DNA from: Marixanthotalea marina
GTDB taxonomy: Bacteria > Bacteroidota > Bacteroidia > Flavobacteriales > Flavobacteriaceae
Assembly (NCBI GenBank): GCA_018883545.1
Contig: JAHLEH010000004.1
Location: 62,001-126,000 of the forward strand
Length of the DNA stretch: 64,000 nucleotides
Direction: 5' to 3'
This document shows, piece after piece, positions 25,590 to 34,787 of the stretch. The position numbers and the translations under genes were made by a program. How positions within the stretch are numbered: the first letter of the stretch is position 1; every line of letters begins with the position of its first letter. The notes beneath the pieces were generated by a model. The model did no database searches. It had not been told where the DNA came from and saw only the letters and a list, made by a program, of their open reading frames with translations.

Positions 25590-28149
25590 GTTTCCCGTAA
25601 CAATTTTGCTCTGTATAATTTGTCTGAAGCCTGTAACAGCTTATTATTAAGTTCTACAGGAAAGTTTGGGTTATCTTGCAGAAACCCATTGAGTGTTTGT
25701 AAAGCTTCATTAGAAGTATAATTTCCAATGGTAGCGTTGAGCCATGCCTTTGGAAAAAATATATCGCCCGTTTTCTGAATTTCTTCCACCAAATCCAAAC
25801 TTGTCCTTAAATGCTTTTTTGCGGGTTCCTGTCGCAATGGATGATGAATGTTATGCAATGCAGACAGCACCCAACTTTCCTTTTCCCTGTTTTCCGCCTT
25901 AGCCAAAGATAACACAAAATTATCTCTTTCATTTTCATCATTTGACAGTGATGGCAGCAAAAACTCAAAACGTTTTTTCCTGTCTGGGTTTGAAATTTCT
26001 TCGGAAGCCTTTCTTAATATGGCATCTGTTTTAGGATGGTTAAATACCGCTAGTGTAGCCGCTAAAGCAGTATAGTCGTTTTCATTCAGCATCAAGCCAT
26101 CTATTTTTAGCGATTTATTCCAAATATTATATAGCACTTCTCTACCTGCTTCCGAATAGGCAATATCCCTGAATAGATAAAATAAGGTCTTTTTTATACT
26201 TGCCGAATCGTGTTGAGCATATAACCTTGATTTTAATTTAGACTCTAAAAACACTCCCATATCGGCTCTATAATCTGGCTCTATATAATTCCAAAAAATA
26301 GAAGATATATAACCAATAACATTATTTAGAATGAGCTCCTCGGTTTCAATAACTACACCTTCAATCAATGTTTCTAGTGCTTTTTGAGGTGGAACATTTC
26401 CCGACAACACATTTTCATACAGATTAATGTAACTGTAACCTCTTGCAATAGCATCTTTTATTTTTGGTATTTCACTTATCTGTAAAGTATCCAAAGTAAA
26501 TACTCCATAACCCAACGCATTGTAATTGTATGTAATGTATTGTGGTTTTGGCAACCCAATTAAAGCCTCAACAGATTGTTCTTGTTTGGTTAATTTTACG
26601 GGAATTTCAACTATGCTATCGGCATACACCAACCCTAAACTAAATTGCTGTTGCCACATGTTAGAGTTACCATTTTCTGCTTTTTGCCTGATTTCAAAGT
26701 TTGAAATGGTATCGTTCTCATAATAAACCTCATCGGTGATAATGGGGCGTCCTGACTGGTTTACCCACACATCGCTCCAAGCCTTTAAGTCGTAATTGGT
26801 TTCTTCATCCAAAATATTCACCAAATCGTTCCAATCAGCATTGGCATTGGCAAATTGTTTTATGTAATTGCGTACACCTTGTTTAAAAGCCTTTTCACCA
26901 ACCAAAGCTTCCAATTGGCGCATCATTATTGGCGCCTTATCGTATATTATGTTACCATATAAGGTTCCCGCATTTTTTAAGTTATCCAGATGCTGCTTTA
27001 TTGGCGTGGCACCTTTTGTTCTATCTTCACTGTACGCACCGGCATAATGCTCGCTCATAAAAGTTAAATCGTGGTTTACTTCGGGAAAAGCCGGATTGGT
27101 AATTTTATCAGCTAAAAAATTGGCGAAAACCTCCTTTAACCAAACATCATCAAACCACTTCATGGTAACCAAATCACCAAACCACATATGTGCAATTTCA
27201 TGAGCAATTAAGTGCGTACGTGCCATTTTTTCTTTTTGGGTAGCGTTACCGTCTAAAAATAAAGAAGCCTCATTATATTGAATGGCTCCCACATGTTCCA
27301 TGCCTCCGTACTGAAATCCGGGAATAGCTGTAAAATCCAATTTTTGAAACGGGAATTTATATTGTGTGTAATCTTCTAAAAAACAATAGATTCATTATGA
27401 AGCCTAAAAATTTCATCTACACTTGCTTCTATTTTTGCACTATCGGTCTCACGGTAAAGCAGGTTAAAATGAAACCCGTTAATTTTCTCGTTGGCTACTT
27501 CAAAATCCCCAGCCACAAAAGAAAACAAATACGTACTCATTAAATCGGATTCCTTGAATTGATATTTAATAACATCTCCTTTATTTTCTTTAAAGTTTAG
27601 ATTAGCCCCACTTAACACCTTCCAATCTATAGGAGCGGTTACATCTAGCACATAATGGGCTTTTATGTCGGGCTGATCAAAACAAGGAAATAAGGTGCTT
27701 GCCCTATCTGGAACCAAAAGGGTATATAAATAATTCTCGTTTCTATTTAAAGACAACTCACCTGCAATAAATTGAATAAGAATCTCATTTTTACCTTTTT
27801 TCAAAGTTTTGGCATCAATTATTATATGGCCTTCTTGATGGTTTATAGGAATTTGCTCATGATTGACCATCACACTTTTTACATGTGAACTGCCTACATT
27901 AAAATCTAAGTATAACGGGTGCTCCAAATTATTAATCTGTAACTCCAGTTCTAATTGCGAATCAATCGCCTCTTCTTTTTTAATGGGGATATTAAATGAA
28001 AGGTTGTATAGAACATCGGATACCTGCTGACTTCTATAGGTCGCCAATTCTGAAGAAATACCCGAACTTAACAAAGAATAGTTTTCAGGCTTAGTTTTAC
28101 AAGCCACAATAAAAAGCAAACTTATTACAAATGGGATTATCTGTTTCAT
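25580..28149 (-). pseudogene. M1-family aminopeptidase, broken by a one-base frameshift
   Basis: Two consecutive reading frames together encode one M1 metallopeptidase of about 855 residues. Frame one (27376-28149, 257 residues) has a lipoprotein signal (LLFIVAC) and the M1 N-terminal beta domain (RASTLFPCFDQPDIKAHY). Frame two (25580 to about 27384) has the catalytic domain: QYGGMEHVGAI (variant GAMEN motif), HEIAHMWFGDLVTMKWFDDVWLKEVFANF (HExxH-18-E zinc site), and a C-terminal helical domain. The frames meet at a run of six T on the coding strand, where seven T would restore NESIVFLEDYTQYKFPFQKLDFTAI. Explanations are a sequencing error in the run, a true inactivating deletion, or slippage. 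Everything else in the protein is intact, which favours an error or recent event. Confidence 0.85.
27378..27383 (-). other. Homopolymer run at the M1 peptidase frameshift
   Basis: Six A on the plus strand (T6 on the coding strand) directly precede the AG of the premature TAG. One further T would join both reading frames. A -1 slip of the TTT codon in the ribosomal P site, with the stop codon in the A site, would also restore the frame, but the sequence lacks a canonical X XXY YYZ heptamer. Confidence 0.85.
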
Positions 28150-28163
28150 CTAAATTTACACAA

Positions 28164-28200
28164 ACAAAAAAACGTAATTCTTTATGCAAAAATTACGTTT
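28164..28200 (-). terminator. Terminator of clpP
   Basis: Read on the minus strand, AAACGTAATT and AATTACGTTT form a perfect 10-bp stem with an 11-base loop, followed by a T-run ending TTTTTTTGTTTG. It begins about 27 bases after the clpP stop codon. Confidence 0.8.
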
Positions 28201-28226
28201 CATTTCATTTCTTAAAAACCCTAATT

Positions 28227-28769
28227 CTAGATTATTTGGTCTACAATGCCATAAGCTACCGACTCTTCGGCGCTCATCCAATGGTCGCGGTTAAAATCTT
28301 TCATAACCTTTTCTATGGTTTGTCCACAATTATCGGCCAAAATCTGGGCGCTCAGTTCTTTTGTCTTAATAATTTCCTGAGCTGCAATTTCAATATCACT
28401 AGCTGGTCCACGGCCACCGCCACTAGGTTGGTGAATCATCACACGTGCATGGGGTTGTATAAAACGTTTGCCTTTTTCGCCAGCCGACAATATGATAGAT
28501 CCCATTGAGGCAGCAAAACCTGTACAAATAGTTGAAACATGGCTGTTAAGCGATTTCATACAATCGTAAATAGCAAACCCAGACGTAACATATCCACCAG
28601 GACTATTAACATATAAATGAATATCACTTGCCTCGAGCGCATCTAAATACAGCAATCTGTCTATAACATGCTTGGCGGATTTGTCATCTACCTGCCCCCA
28701 AAGAAATACTTTGCGTTGCTCTAACAACTTACTATCGATGGCATCTTGAACTTTTATCTTATTACTCAT
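28227..28769 (-). CDS. clpP: ATP-dependent Clp protease proteolytic subunit ClpP
   Basis: 180 residues. The serine-protease triad is visible: Ser88 in GFAASMGSII, His113 in RVMIHQPSGG and Asp162 in NRDHWMSAEES. The SPGG loop is at residues 56-59. It assembles as a tetradecamer that degrades proteins fed by ClpX or ClpA/C chaperones. No chaperone gene is adjacent, and the gene is a single transcript between terminators. It is shorter at the N-terminus than the main flavobacterial ClpP (about 225 residues), so it may be a second ClpP paralogue. Confidence 0.93.
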   Translation of the reverse strand: MSNKIKVQDAIDSKLLEQRKVFLWGQVDDKSAKHVIDRLLYLDALEASDIHLYVNSPGGYVTSGFAIYDCMKSLNSHVSTICTGFAASMGSIILSAGEKGKRFIQPHARVMIHQPSGGGRGPASDIEIAAQEIIKTKELSAQILADNCGQTIEKVMKDFNRDHWMSAEESVAYGIVDQII

Positions 28770-28797
28770 TACGTTTAATTTTTATTCCAACTAAAAT

Positions 28798-28830
28798 AAA
28801 AAAAGGTTTACCATTATGGCAAACCTTTTG
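28798..28830 (-). terminator. Terminator of trxA
   Basis: On the minus strand AAAGGTTTGCC and TGGTAAACCTTT form a stem around a short loop, followed by T7. It lies 20 bases after the trxA stop codon. Confidence 0.8.
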
Positions 28831-28850
28831 CATTTTCTTTTTCATTTGTC

Positions 28851-29168
28851 TTATAAAAGCGAATCGATAGCTTCTGTGTAAGCCGCTTTAGGAGCCACAC
28901 CTACTTGGCGACCCACTACTTCTCCATTTTGGAACACCAAAACAGTTGGAATATTTCTAACTCCGTATTTCGCAGCAAATTCTTGATTAGCATCAACATC
29001 CACTTTACCTATTATGGCTTTCCCATCATATTCTTCACTTATTTGTTCGATGATAGGCCCTACCATTCTACATGGTCCACACCAAGCCGCCCAAAAATCT
29101 ACCAATACCGGTTTATCACTTTTCAATACCGTTTCCTCAAACGTCGCATCTGTTATTTCTAATGCCAT
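28851..29168 (-). CDS. trxA: Thioredoxin
   Basis: 105 residues, the normal length of a single-domain cytoplasmic thioredoxin. The redox site is WCGPC (Cys30, Cys33), preceded by VLVDFWAAW, and the cis-proline loop NIPT follows about residue 75. It transfers reducing equivalents from thioredoxin reductase to targets such as ribonucleotide reductase and methionine sulfoxide reductase. It has its own terminator and a TAnnTTTG element upstream. Confidence 0.97.
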   Translation of the reverse strand: MALEITDATFEETVLKSDKPVLVDFWAAWCGPCRMVGPIIEQISEEYDGKAIIGKVDVDANQEFAAKYGVRNIPTVLVFQNGEVVGRQVGVAPKAAYTEAIDSLL

Positions 29169-29207
29169 AATATTTATGTTTTAATTCGTATTCAATAATT
29201 TATTTCA

Positions 29208-29215
29208 CAAAATTA
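29208..29215 (-). promoter_or_regulatory. Candidate -7 element of trxA
   Basis: TAATTTTG on the minus strand matches TAnnTTTG and lies 39 bases before the trxA start. A TTTG about 23 bases further upstream could be the -33 element with slightly long spacing. Confidence 0.5.
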
Positions 29216-29337
29216 GTCAAAAAAACCTCTAAAGCTTACAAACCAACAATTTGTTTTGCTTATAACCCCATTACTTACTGTTATGCTAATTTTAAAAGGC
29301 AAATTTTATCAAATTAATACTATATTTTTCAAAATAA

Positions 29338-29353
29338 GCAACCTATTAGTTGC
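29338..29353. promoter_or_regulatory. Palindromic operator 1 of the SRPBCC-ArsR operon
   Basis: GCAAC-CTATTA-GTTGC is a perfect 5-bp inverted repeat with a 6-bp spacer. A second site with the same arms and spacing lies 41 bp downstream. Paired dyads ahead of an operon that encodes an ArsR-type repressor strongly suggest autoregulation. Confidence 0.7.
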
Positions 29354-29378
29354 GAATTTAAAAAGTTTTTATATTTTA

Positions 29379-29394
29379 GCAACCATAAAGTTGC
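29379..29394. promoter_or_regulatory. Palindromic operator 2 of the SRPBCC-ArsR operon
   Basis: GCAAC-CATAAA-GTTGC, with the same arms as site 1, 25 bases before the SRPBCC start codon. The bases between the two sites contain an AT-rich TATATTTTA stretch that could be the promoter core, so a repressor bound at both sites would block it. Confidence 0.7.
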
Positions 29395-29418
29395 ATATTA
29401 ATCAAAAAACGAACAATT

Positions 29419-29847
29419 ATGAAAGATGTAATAACCAAAGAGGCTGTATTTAACCACCCTATTGACAAAGTATGGAATGCTATTTCTAAATCAGAAGAAA
29501 TCTCAACTTGGTTTCTTAAAAACAATTTTAAGGCTGAAAAAGGGTATAATTATACTTTTAAGTCTGAAGGCGACAAAGGATGCCATGTAATTAATGGTAT
29601 AGTTAAAGAAGCCAATCCCTATGTACTTATTTACACATGGGTTGTTGAAGGAACCAATATTGAAACAACCGTTAAATGGGAGCTTACCTCTACCAAAGAA
29701 GGCACTAAACTGTATTTAGAACATTCTGGTATTTCAAATTATCCAGGCGAAACGGCCATTAAAATGTTTGAAAGTTTTAATGGTGGTTGGGATGGCTGCT
29801 TAAATGCTTTAACAACCTATTTAAAAGAAGCTGTTCATGCAGGATAA
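29419..29847 (+). CDS. SRPBCC (AHSA1-like) domain protein
   Basis: 142 residues. It begins with the AHSA1/CalC-type START-like fold pattern (EAVFNHPIDKVWNAISKSEEISTWF), has a middle NYTFKSEGDKGCHVINGIVKEANPYVLIYTWV, and ends with GGWDGCLNALTTYLKEA, all typical of the family. It forms a helix-grip cavity likely to bind a small hydrophobic ligand. Its last 11 bases overlap the ArsR gene. This SRPBCC plus ArsR pairing is frequent in bacteria, and the SRPBCC protein may serve a detoxification or stress task under the repressor's control. Confidence 0.88.
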   Translation: MKDVITKEAVFNHPIDKVWNAISKSEEISTWFLKNNFKAEKGYNYTFKSEGDKGCHVINGIVKEANPYVLIYTWVVEGTNIETTVKWELTSTKEGTKLYLEHSGISNYPGETAIKMFESFNGGWDGCLNALTTYLKEAVHAG

Positions 29848-30163
29848 AATAACCAAATTATTCAAAGCCATTGCAGACCCTACAAGGCGTGATATATTTC
29901 ACGCCTTGATTTTAGCAAGTACCGCATTATCCATCACACAAATATCAAATCAATTTGATATTAGCAGGCAAGGTGTCACCAAACATATCAAGACTTTGGA
30001 AGAAGCCGGCTTAGTTAATATTGACACGCAAGGACGTGAACGATTTTGTTATGCCAATGCAAAACCACTAAAAGAAGTTAATAAATGGATTCAATTTTAC
30101 TCTCAATTCTGGGATGACTCCTTACAGAATTTGGGTAATTATCTAGACAATAAAACTACTTAA
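29837..30163 (+). CDS. ArsR family transcriptional regulator
   Basis: 108 residues with a winged helix: DPTRRDIFHALI at residues 12-24, then ISNQFDISRQGVTKHIKTLEEAGLVNI as the recognition part, and GRERFCYANA in the wing. There is no CxC or other metal-binding motif typical of ArsR/SmtB sensors, so the signal is probably not a metal; it belongs to the group usually paired with SRPBCC proteins. It overlaps the SRPBCC gene by 11 bases and probably binds the two GCAAC-N6-GTTGC sites upstream of the operon. Confidence 0.9.
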   Translation: MQDKITKLFKAIADPTRRDIFHALILASTALSITQISNQFDISRQGVTKHIKTLEEAGLVNIDTQGRERFCYANAKPLKEVNKWIQFYSQFWDDSLQNLGNYLDNKTT

Positions 30164-30178
30164 ATAAAGACGAAACCC

Positions 30179-33100
30179 TTAATTCAATTTAAAGTGTACA
30201 TTAATATCTGTTAATTCATTGAGCAGTTCTTGGGATATTTTCACTTTTTGCCTTCTACTGGGCATTTGTAATTTTATTTGCTCTTTGTTATCGTACACCA
30301 CAAAATTCAACATGTGGTTGCCAGGATGCAATTGTACTAAATCTTTAAGTTGCGTTATTTTTTCCTCTTTTAAGTCGTCTATATTTACTTGAATGGATAA
30401 CTTTCTGGCGTAGGTTTCCATAACATCGTGCAACAGTTGAAAATTATTGAATTGCAAACGTGGTTCGCCCGTTTTGCCTGTCTCTCGATTCATCCAACCT
30501 TCACGAATCAATACCTTTACAAAAACAAAATTATTTTTTAACAAAAAGTGCCTGAACTTGAGGTATTCTTCACCAAATATGCGGAATTCAAAACTGTCGT
30601 TATAATCCTCTACAGTAAACAAAGCCCAGCCTTTGCCCTGCTTGCTTACTCGATGTTGCACATCGGTTACTACACCACCAAAAGTCAACTCCCTATTAAC
30701 AAATGAGGCTAAATCCTTAAATAACGATAAACTGGCATTGCAAAATGTGTTCATTTCTGTTTTAAAGTCGTCCAAAGGGTGACCAGAAATATAAATACCG
30801 ACCACTTCTTTTTCCTTGGCTAATTTTTCCATGGTGCCCCATTCTTCACATGGCGGCACTTGGGGCTCTGCTATCTGCACATCACTGGCTTCACCAAACA
30901 GACTTACTTGCGCCGAATTTTCGTTTTCCTGATGCTTGCTACCATAACGCATGGCTTTTTCCAAAAAGGTGATGCCATCACCTTCATCATGGAAATATTG
31001 CGCTCTATGGGTATTACCAAAACAATCGAAACCGCCGGCCAATGCTAAATTTTCAAAAGCTTTTTTGTTAGCAGCCCGCAAATCAATGCGCTTGGCTAAA
31101 TCGAAAATAGACTTGTATGGACCATCTGTTTTTCTATTCTCCACAATGGTGTATACGGCTCCTTGCCCAACACCCTTTATGGCTCCCATGCCAAAACGAA
31201 CGGCATTGTCTTTATTAACCGAGAATTTATAATAAGATTCATTTACATCTGGACCAAGCACATTTAATTTCATACGCTTACATTCCTCCATAAAGAACGT
31301 AACTTGCTTTATGTCATTCATGTTATTGGACAACACTGCTGCCATATATTCGGCCGGATAGTGCGCTTTTAAGTAAGCGGTTTGATAAGCAATCCAAGCA
31401 TAACAAGTGGAATGCGATTTGTTGAAAGCGTAACTCGCAAATGCTTCCCAATCTTTCCAGACTTTTTCTAGTATTTTGGCATCATGGCCATTGGCACTGG
31501 CTTGGTCAATAAATTTGGGCTTCATTTTATCAAGAACAGCAATTTGCTTTTTACCCATGGCCTTACGCAGTACATCAGCTTCACCTTTGGTAAACCCAGC
31601 CAACTTTTGCGATAGTAACATTACCTGCTCTTGATACACTGTAATACCATAGGTCTCTTGAAGGTATTCTTCCATGGCAGGTAAATCGTACTCAATATCT
31701 TCATCACCATGTTTTCTTCGCACAAAACTCGGAATGTACTCCATAGGCCCTGGACGGTACAAAGCGTTCATGGCAATTAAATCTTCAAACACCGTTGGCT
31801 TTAAATCACGTAGGTGCTTTTGCATACCGGGTGACTCGTATTGGAATACCCCAACGGTTTCACCACGTTGGAACAACTGATATGTTTTTTCATCATCCAA
31901 GGGAAAACAATCGGGGTCGAGTGTAATACCATGTTTGGCCTTAACAATCTTTACGGTATCTTTAATAAGGGTCAAAGTTTTTAACCCCAAAAAATCCATT
32001 TTTAAAAGTCCAGCTTCTTCAACAACCGAGTTATCAAATTGGGTGACATATAAGTCGGAATCCTTTGCGGTAGAAACGGGCACAAACTTGGTAATATCAT
32101 CCGGTGTGATAATCACGCCACAAGCGTGAATACCCGTATTCCTAACCGACCCTTCCAAAACACGCGCCTGATTAACAGTTTCGGCTTCCAAATCGTCACC
32201 TTCTGAAATGTTGAGCAGTTGGTTTACTTTTTCTAAATCTTCAGACCTAAATTTACCACTCAATTCCTTATCACTCAATCCGAAAATCTTATTGAGTTTA
32301 GACATGGTTGGAATCAACTTGGCAATTCTATCCGCATCAAACAATGGCAAATCCAAAACCCTAGCCGTGTCACGAATAGATGACTTAGCCGCCATAGTAC
32401 CATAGGTTATAATCTGCGCTACTTGATTGGCCCCATACTTTTTGATTACATAATCCATAACCCGACTTCTTCCCTCGTCATCAAAATCTATATCAATATC
32501 GGGCATGCTAATACGATCTGGATTTAAGAAACGCTCAAAAAGCAAATCGTACTTCATTGGGTCTATATTGGTAATCCACAAACAATAAGCTACCACAGAA
32601 CCCGCTGCCGAGCCACGGCCAGGGCCTACCGATACATCCATATTTCGGGCTTCGCGAATAAAGTCCTCTACAATTAAAAAATAGCCGGGGTAACCCGTGT
32701 TTTCGATAACACTGAGCTCAAAATCCAAACGATCTTTTACTTCATCACTTAACGGATTTCCATAGCGTTTTTTTGCACCTTCGTAAGTTAAATGACGTAA
32801 ATAAGCATTTTCACCACGCTTACCACCATCTTTTAGGTCTTCTTCATTTTTAAATTCATCAGGGATATTAAATGCCGGCAACAAGACATTCCGTGCCAAA
32901 TCGTAAGCCTCTACCTTATCCACAATGTCCTGAACATTACTAATGGCATCAGGCAAATCCCTGAACAAGGCTTTCATTTCTTCAGAAGATTTAAAATAAT
33001 ACTCCTGATTAGGCAATCCGTAACGATACCCACGACCACGCCCGATAGGTGTGGCTTGTTTTTCTCCATCCTTCACACACAATAAAATATCGTGTGCGTT

Positions 33101-34567
33101 GGCGTCTTCTTTATTTCTATAATAAGTATTGTTGGTGGCAACTAATTTTACATCGTGCTTTTTAGAAAATTCAACCAAAACCGTATTAACTCGGTTTTCA
33201 TCTTCCTGATTGTGCCGCATCAATTCTATATACAAATCGTCACCAAAATGTTCTTTCCACCATAGCAAAGCTTCTTCGGCTTGGTTTTCACCAATATTTA
33301 AAACCTTACTGGGTACTTCCCCATAAAGGTTACCAGTAAGAACAATAATGTCTTCTTTATATTGTTGAATGAGTCTTTTATCAATTCTAGGCAAATAATA
33401 AAATCCATCTACAAAGGCATGCGACGACAACTTGGCGAGATTATGATAGCCATTTTTATTTTTGGCCAACATTACGATTTGATAGCCATTATCTTTTCTT
33501 GTTTTATCGGTATGATCTTCGCAAACAAAAAACTCGCAGCCAATAATGGGCTTTATTTCTTTAACCGATGGTGTTTCCCCTTTTTCCAAAGCGGCTTCAA
33601 TTTGGACTTTTGCCGATTTGTTGTGGTTGCTAACTGCTTTTACAAAATGGAAAGCACCCATCATATTAGCATGATCGGTTAAAGCAACCGCCGGCATTTG
33701 ATGCTCGGTTGCAGCTGCCACCAAATCAGCTACACTCATTGTCGATTGTAATACCGAAAACTGCGAATGGTTATGCAGGTGCACAAAATCAACCTCCTTT
33801 AAATCGGATATGTTTTGTTTGATTTCTTCGGTAGAAATCTGGCTACCTTCGGCTTTTTTGATACGCTCACGGATTTTAGCACTTTCCTGTTTCAGATTAA
33901 TGTGCTTTAATCCTATAAGCTGAATTTCCTTAGGATTGGCTTCGTTGAAGTTTTCAAAATAATCGGGTTGAACATCCAATTCTTCTTTGGTATATTCTCC
34001 CAACCTTACCAATTCTAAAAAGCAACGTGTAGTAGCCTCTACGTCGGCAGTAGCGTTATGAGCTTCAGCAAAAGGTTCTTTAAATAAAAACTCGTGCAGT
34101 TCGGTTAAGGTTGGCAATTTAAATTTACCACCACGCCCTCCTGGTATTTGGCAAAGCCCTGCCGTATGTTCTGTACAAGTATCTAAAACCGGTAATTCCT
34201 GCAACGGATTGGCCACATCGCCACGCACAAATTCAGCACCCATAATATTAAGGTCGAACTTTACGTTTTGACCAACAACAAATTTGGTTTTGCTTAACAC
34301 TTCATTAAATTTTTCTAAAACCTCAGTCAATGGCACACCTTGTTCTTCTGCCAATTCGGTAGAAATGCCGTGTACCTTTTCGGCGTCATAAGGAATATTG
34401 AATCCTTCTGGTTTTACCAAATAATCTTGGTGATCGATGCAATTTCCCATAGCATCATGCAGTTGCCAGGCAATCTGTATACAACGGGGCCAATTATCGA
34501 CGTCGGTTATGGGAGCATCCCAACGTTTCGGCAAACCAGTAGTTTCGGTATCGAAAATTAAATACAT
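30179..34567 (-). CDS. dnaE: DNA polymerase III alpha subunit with fused 3'-5' exonuclease domain
   Basis: 1462 residues. An N-terminal DnaQ-like exonuclease (residues 1-200) carries DTETTG (ExoI), the VGQNVKFDLNIMGAEF motif (ExoII) and AHNATADVEATTRCFLEL (ExoIII). Next come the PHP domain (VHLHNHSQFSVL), the polymerase core with the acidic catalytic motif PDIDIDFDDEGR, the finger and thumb regions, a helix-hairpin-helix region, and an OB fold near the C-terminus (FGGVVTDVQHRVSKQGKGWALFTVEDYND). It is the replicative polymerase. E. coli DnaE is 1160 residues with exonuclease in a separate protein, so proofreading is built in here. Confidence 0.96.
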   Translation of the reverse strand: MYLIFDTETTGLPKRWDAPITDVDNWPRCIQIAWQLHDAMGNCIDHQDYLVKPEGFNIPYDAEKVHGISTELAEEQGVPLTEVLEKFNEVLSKTKFVVGQNVKFDLNIMGAEFVRGDVANPLQELPVLDTCTEHTAGLCQIPGGRGGKFKLPTLTELHEFLFKEPFAEAHNATADVEATTRCFLELVRLGEYTKEELDVQPDYFENFNEANPKEIQLIGLKHINLKQESAKIRERIKKAEGSQISTEEIKQNISDLKEVDFVHLHNHSQFSVLQSTMSVADLVAAATEHQMPAVALTDHANMMGAFHFVKAVSNHNKSAKVQIEAALEKGETPSVKEIKPIIGCEFFVCEDHTDKTRKDNGYQIVMLAKNKNGYHNLAKLSSHAFVDGFYYLPRIDKRLIQQYKEDIIVLTGNLYGEVPSKVLNIGENQAEEALLWWKEHFGDDLYIELMRHNQEDENRVNTVLVEFSKKHDVKLVATNNTYYRNKEDANAHDILLCVKDGEKQATPIGRGRGYRYGLPNQEYYFKSSEEMKALFRDLPDAISNVQDIVDKVEAYDLARNVLLPAFNIPDEFKNEEDLKDGGKRGENAYLRHLTYEGAKKRYGNPLSDEVKDRLDFELSVIENTGYPGYFLIVEDFIREARNMDVSVGPGRGSAAGSVVAYCLWITNIDPMKYDLLFERFLNPDRISMPDIDIDFDDEGRSRVMDYVIKKYGANQVAQIITYGTMAAKSSIRDTARVLDLPLFDADRIAKLIPTMSKLNKIFGLSDKELSGKFRSEDLEKVNQLLNISEGDDLEAETVNQARVLEGSVRNTGIHACGVIITPDDITKFVPVSTAKDSDLYVTQFDNSVVEEAGLLKMDFLGLKTLTLIKDTVKIVKAKHGITLDPDCFPLDDEKTYQLFQRGETVGVFQYESPGMQKHLRDLKPTVFEDLIAMNALYRPGPMEYIPSFVRRKHGDEDIEYDLPAMEEYLQETYGITVYQEQVMLLSQKLAGFTKGEADVLRKAMGKKQIAVLDKMKPKFIDQASANGHDAKILEKVWKDWEAFASYAFNKSHSTCYAWIAYQTAYLKAHYPAEYMAAVLSNNMNDIKQVTFFMEECKRMKLNVLGPDVNESYYKFSVNKDNAVRFGMGAIKGVGQGAVYTIVENRKTDGPYKSIFDLAKRIDLRAANKKAFENLALAGGFDCFGNTHRAQYFHDEGDGITFLEKAMRYGSKHQENENSAQVSLFGEASDVQIAEPQVPPCEEWGTMEKLAKEKEVVGIYISGHPLDDFKTEMNTFCNASLSLFKDLASFVNRELTFGGVVTDVQHRVSKQGKGWALFTVEDYNDSFEFRIFGEEYLKFRHFLLKNNFVFVKVLIREGWMNRETGKTGEPRLQFNNFQLLHDVMETYARKLSIQVNIDDLKEEKITQLKDLVQLHPGNHMLNFVVYDNKEQIKLQMPSRRQKVKISQELLNELTDINVHFKLN

Positions 34568-34711
34568 TCCTTAAAATTTACGTGTTGATTTGTTAAGGTC
34601 TTTAGACGAAAAATGAGTTTTAAAAATACACAGAAATGCCTTAGAATTAAATTCCGTTTATCACGAGTTTTCAACAAAAGAAAAACACCGATTAAAAAAC
34701 GAAATAAAGTG

Positions 34712-34740
34712 TTGAAAATTAAAAAAATATGGTAACTTTG
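34712..34740 (+). promoter_or_regulatory. Promoter of rpsP
   Basis: TTG (-33 element, 34712-34714) and TAACTTTG (-7 element, 34733-34740) separated by 18 bases match the Bacteroidetes promoter consensus TTG-N17-23-TAnnTTTG well. Transcription would begin about 40 bases before the rpsP ATG. Confidence 0.7.
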
Positions 34741-34787
34741 CGCCCTCATTAATAACCGAGGTCGTGAACCTCAAATAATTAATTATT

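Noticed and set aside
27370-27390. Programmed -1 frameshift as the main explanation for the M1 gene
   Set aside because: The site lacks a canonical X XXY YYZ heptamer, and M1 peptidases are not known to use recoding; error or mutation is simpler.
28131-28508. 125-codon plus-strand frame
   Set aside because: Covers the clpP terminator and runs antisense to clpP.
34558-34749. 63-codon minus-strand frame in the dnaE-rpsP gap
   Set aside because: It overlaps the rpsP promoter and has no features of a real protein.
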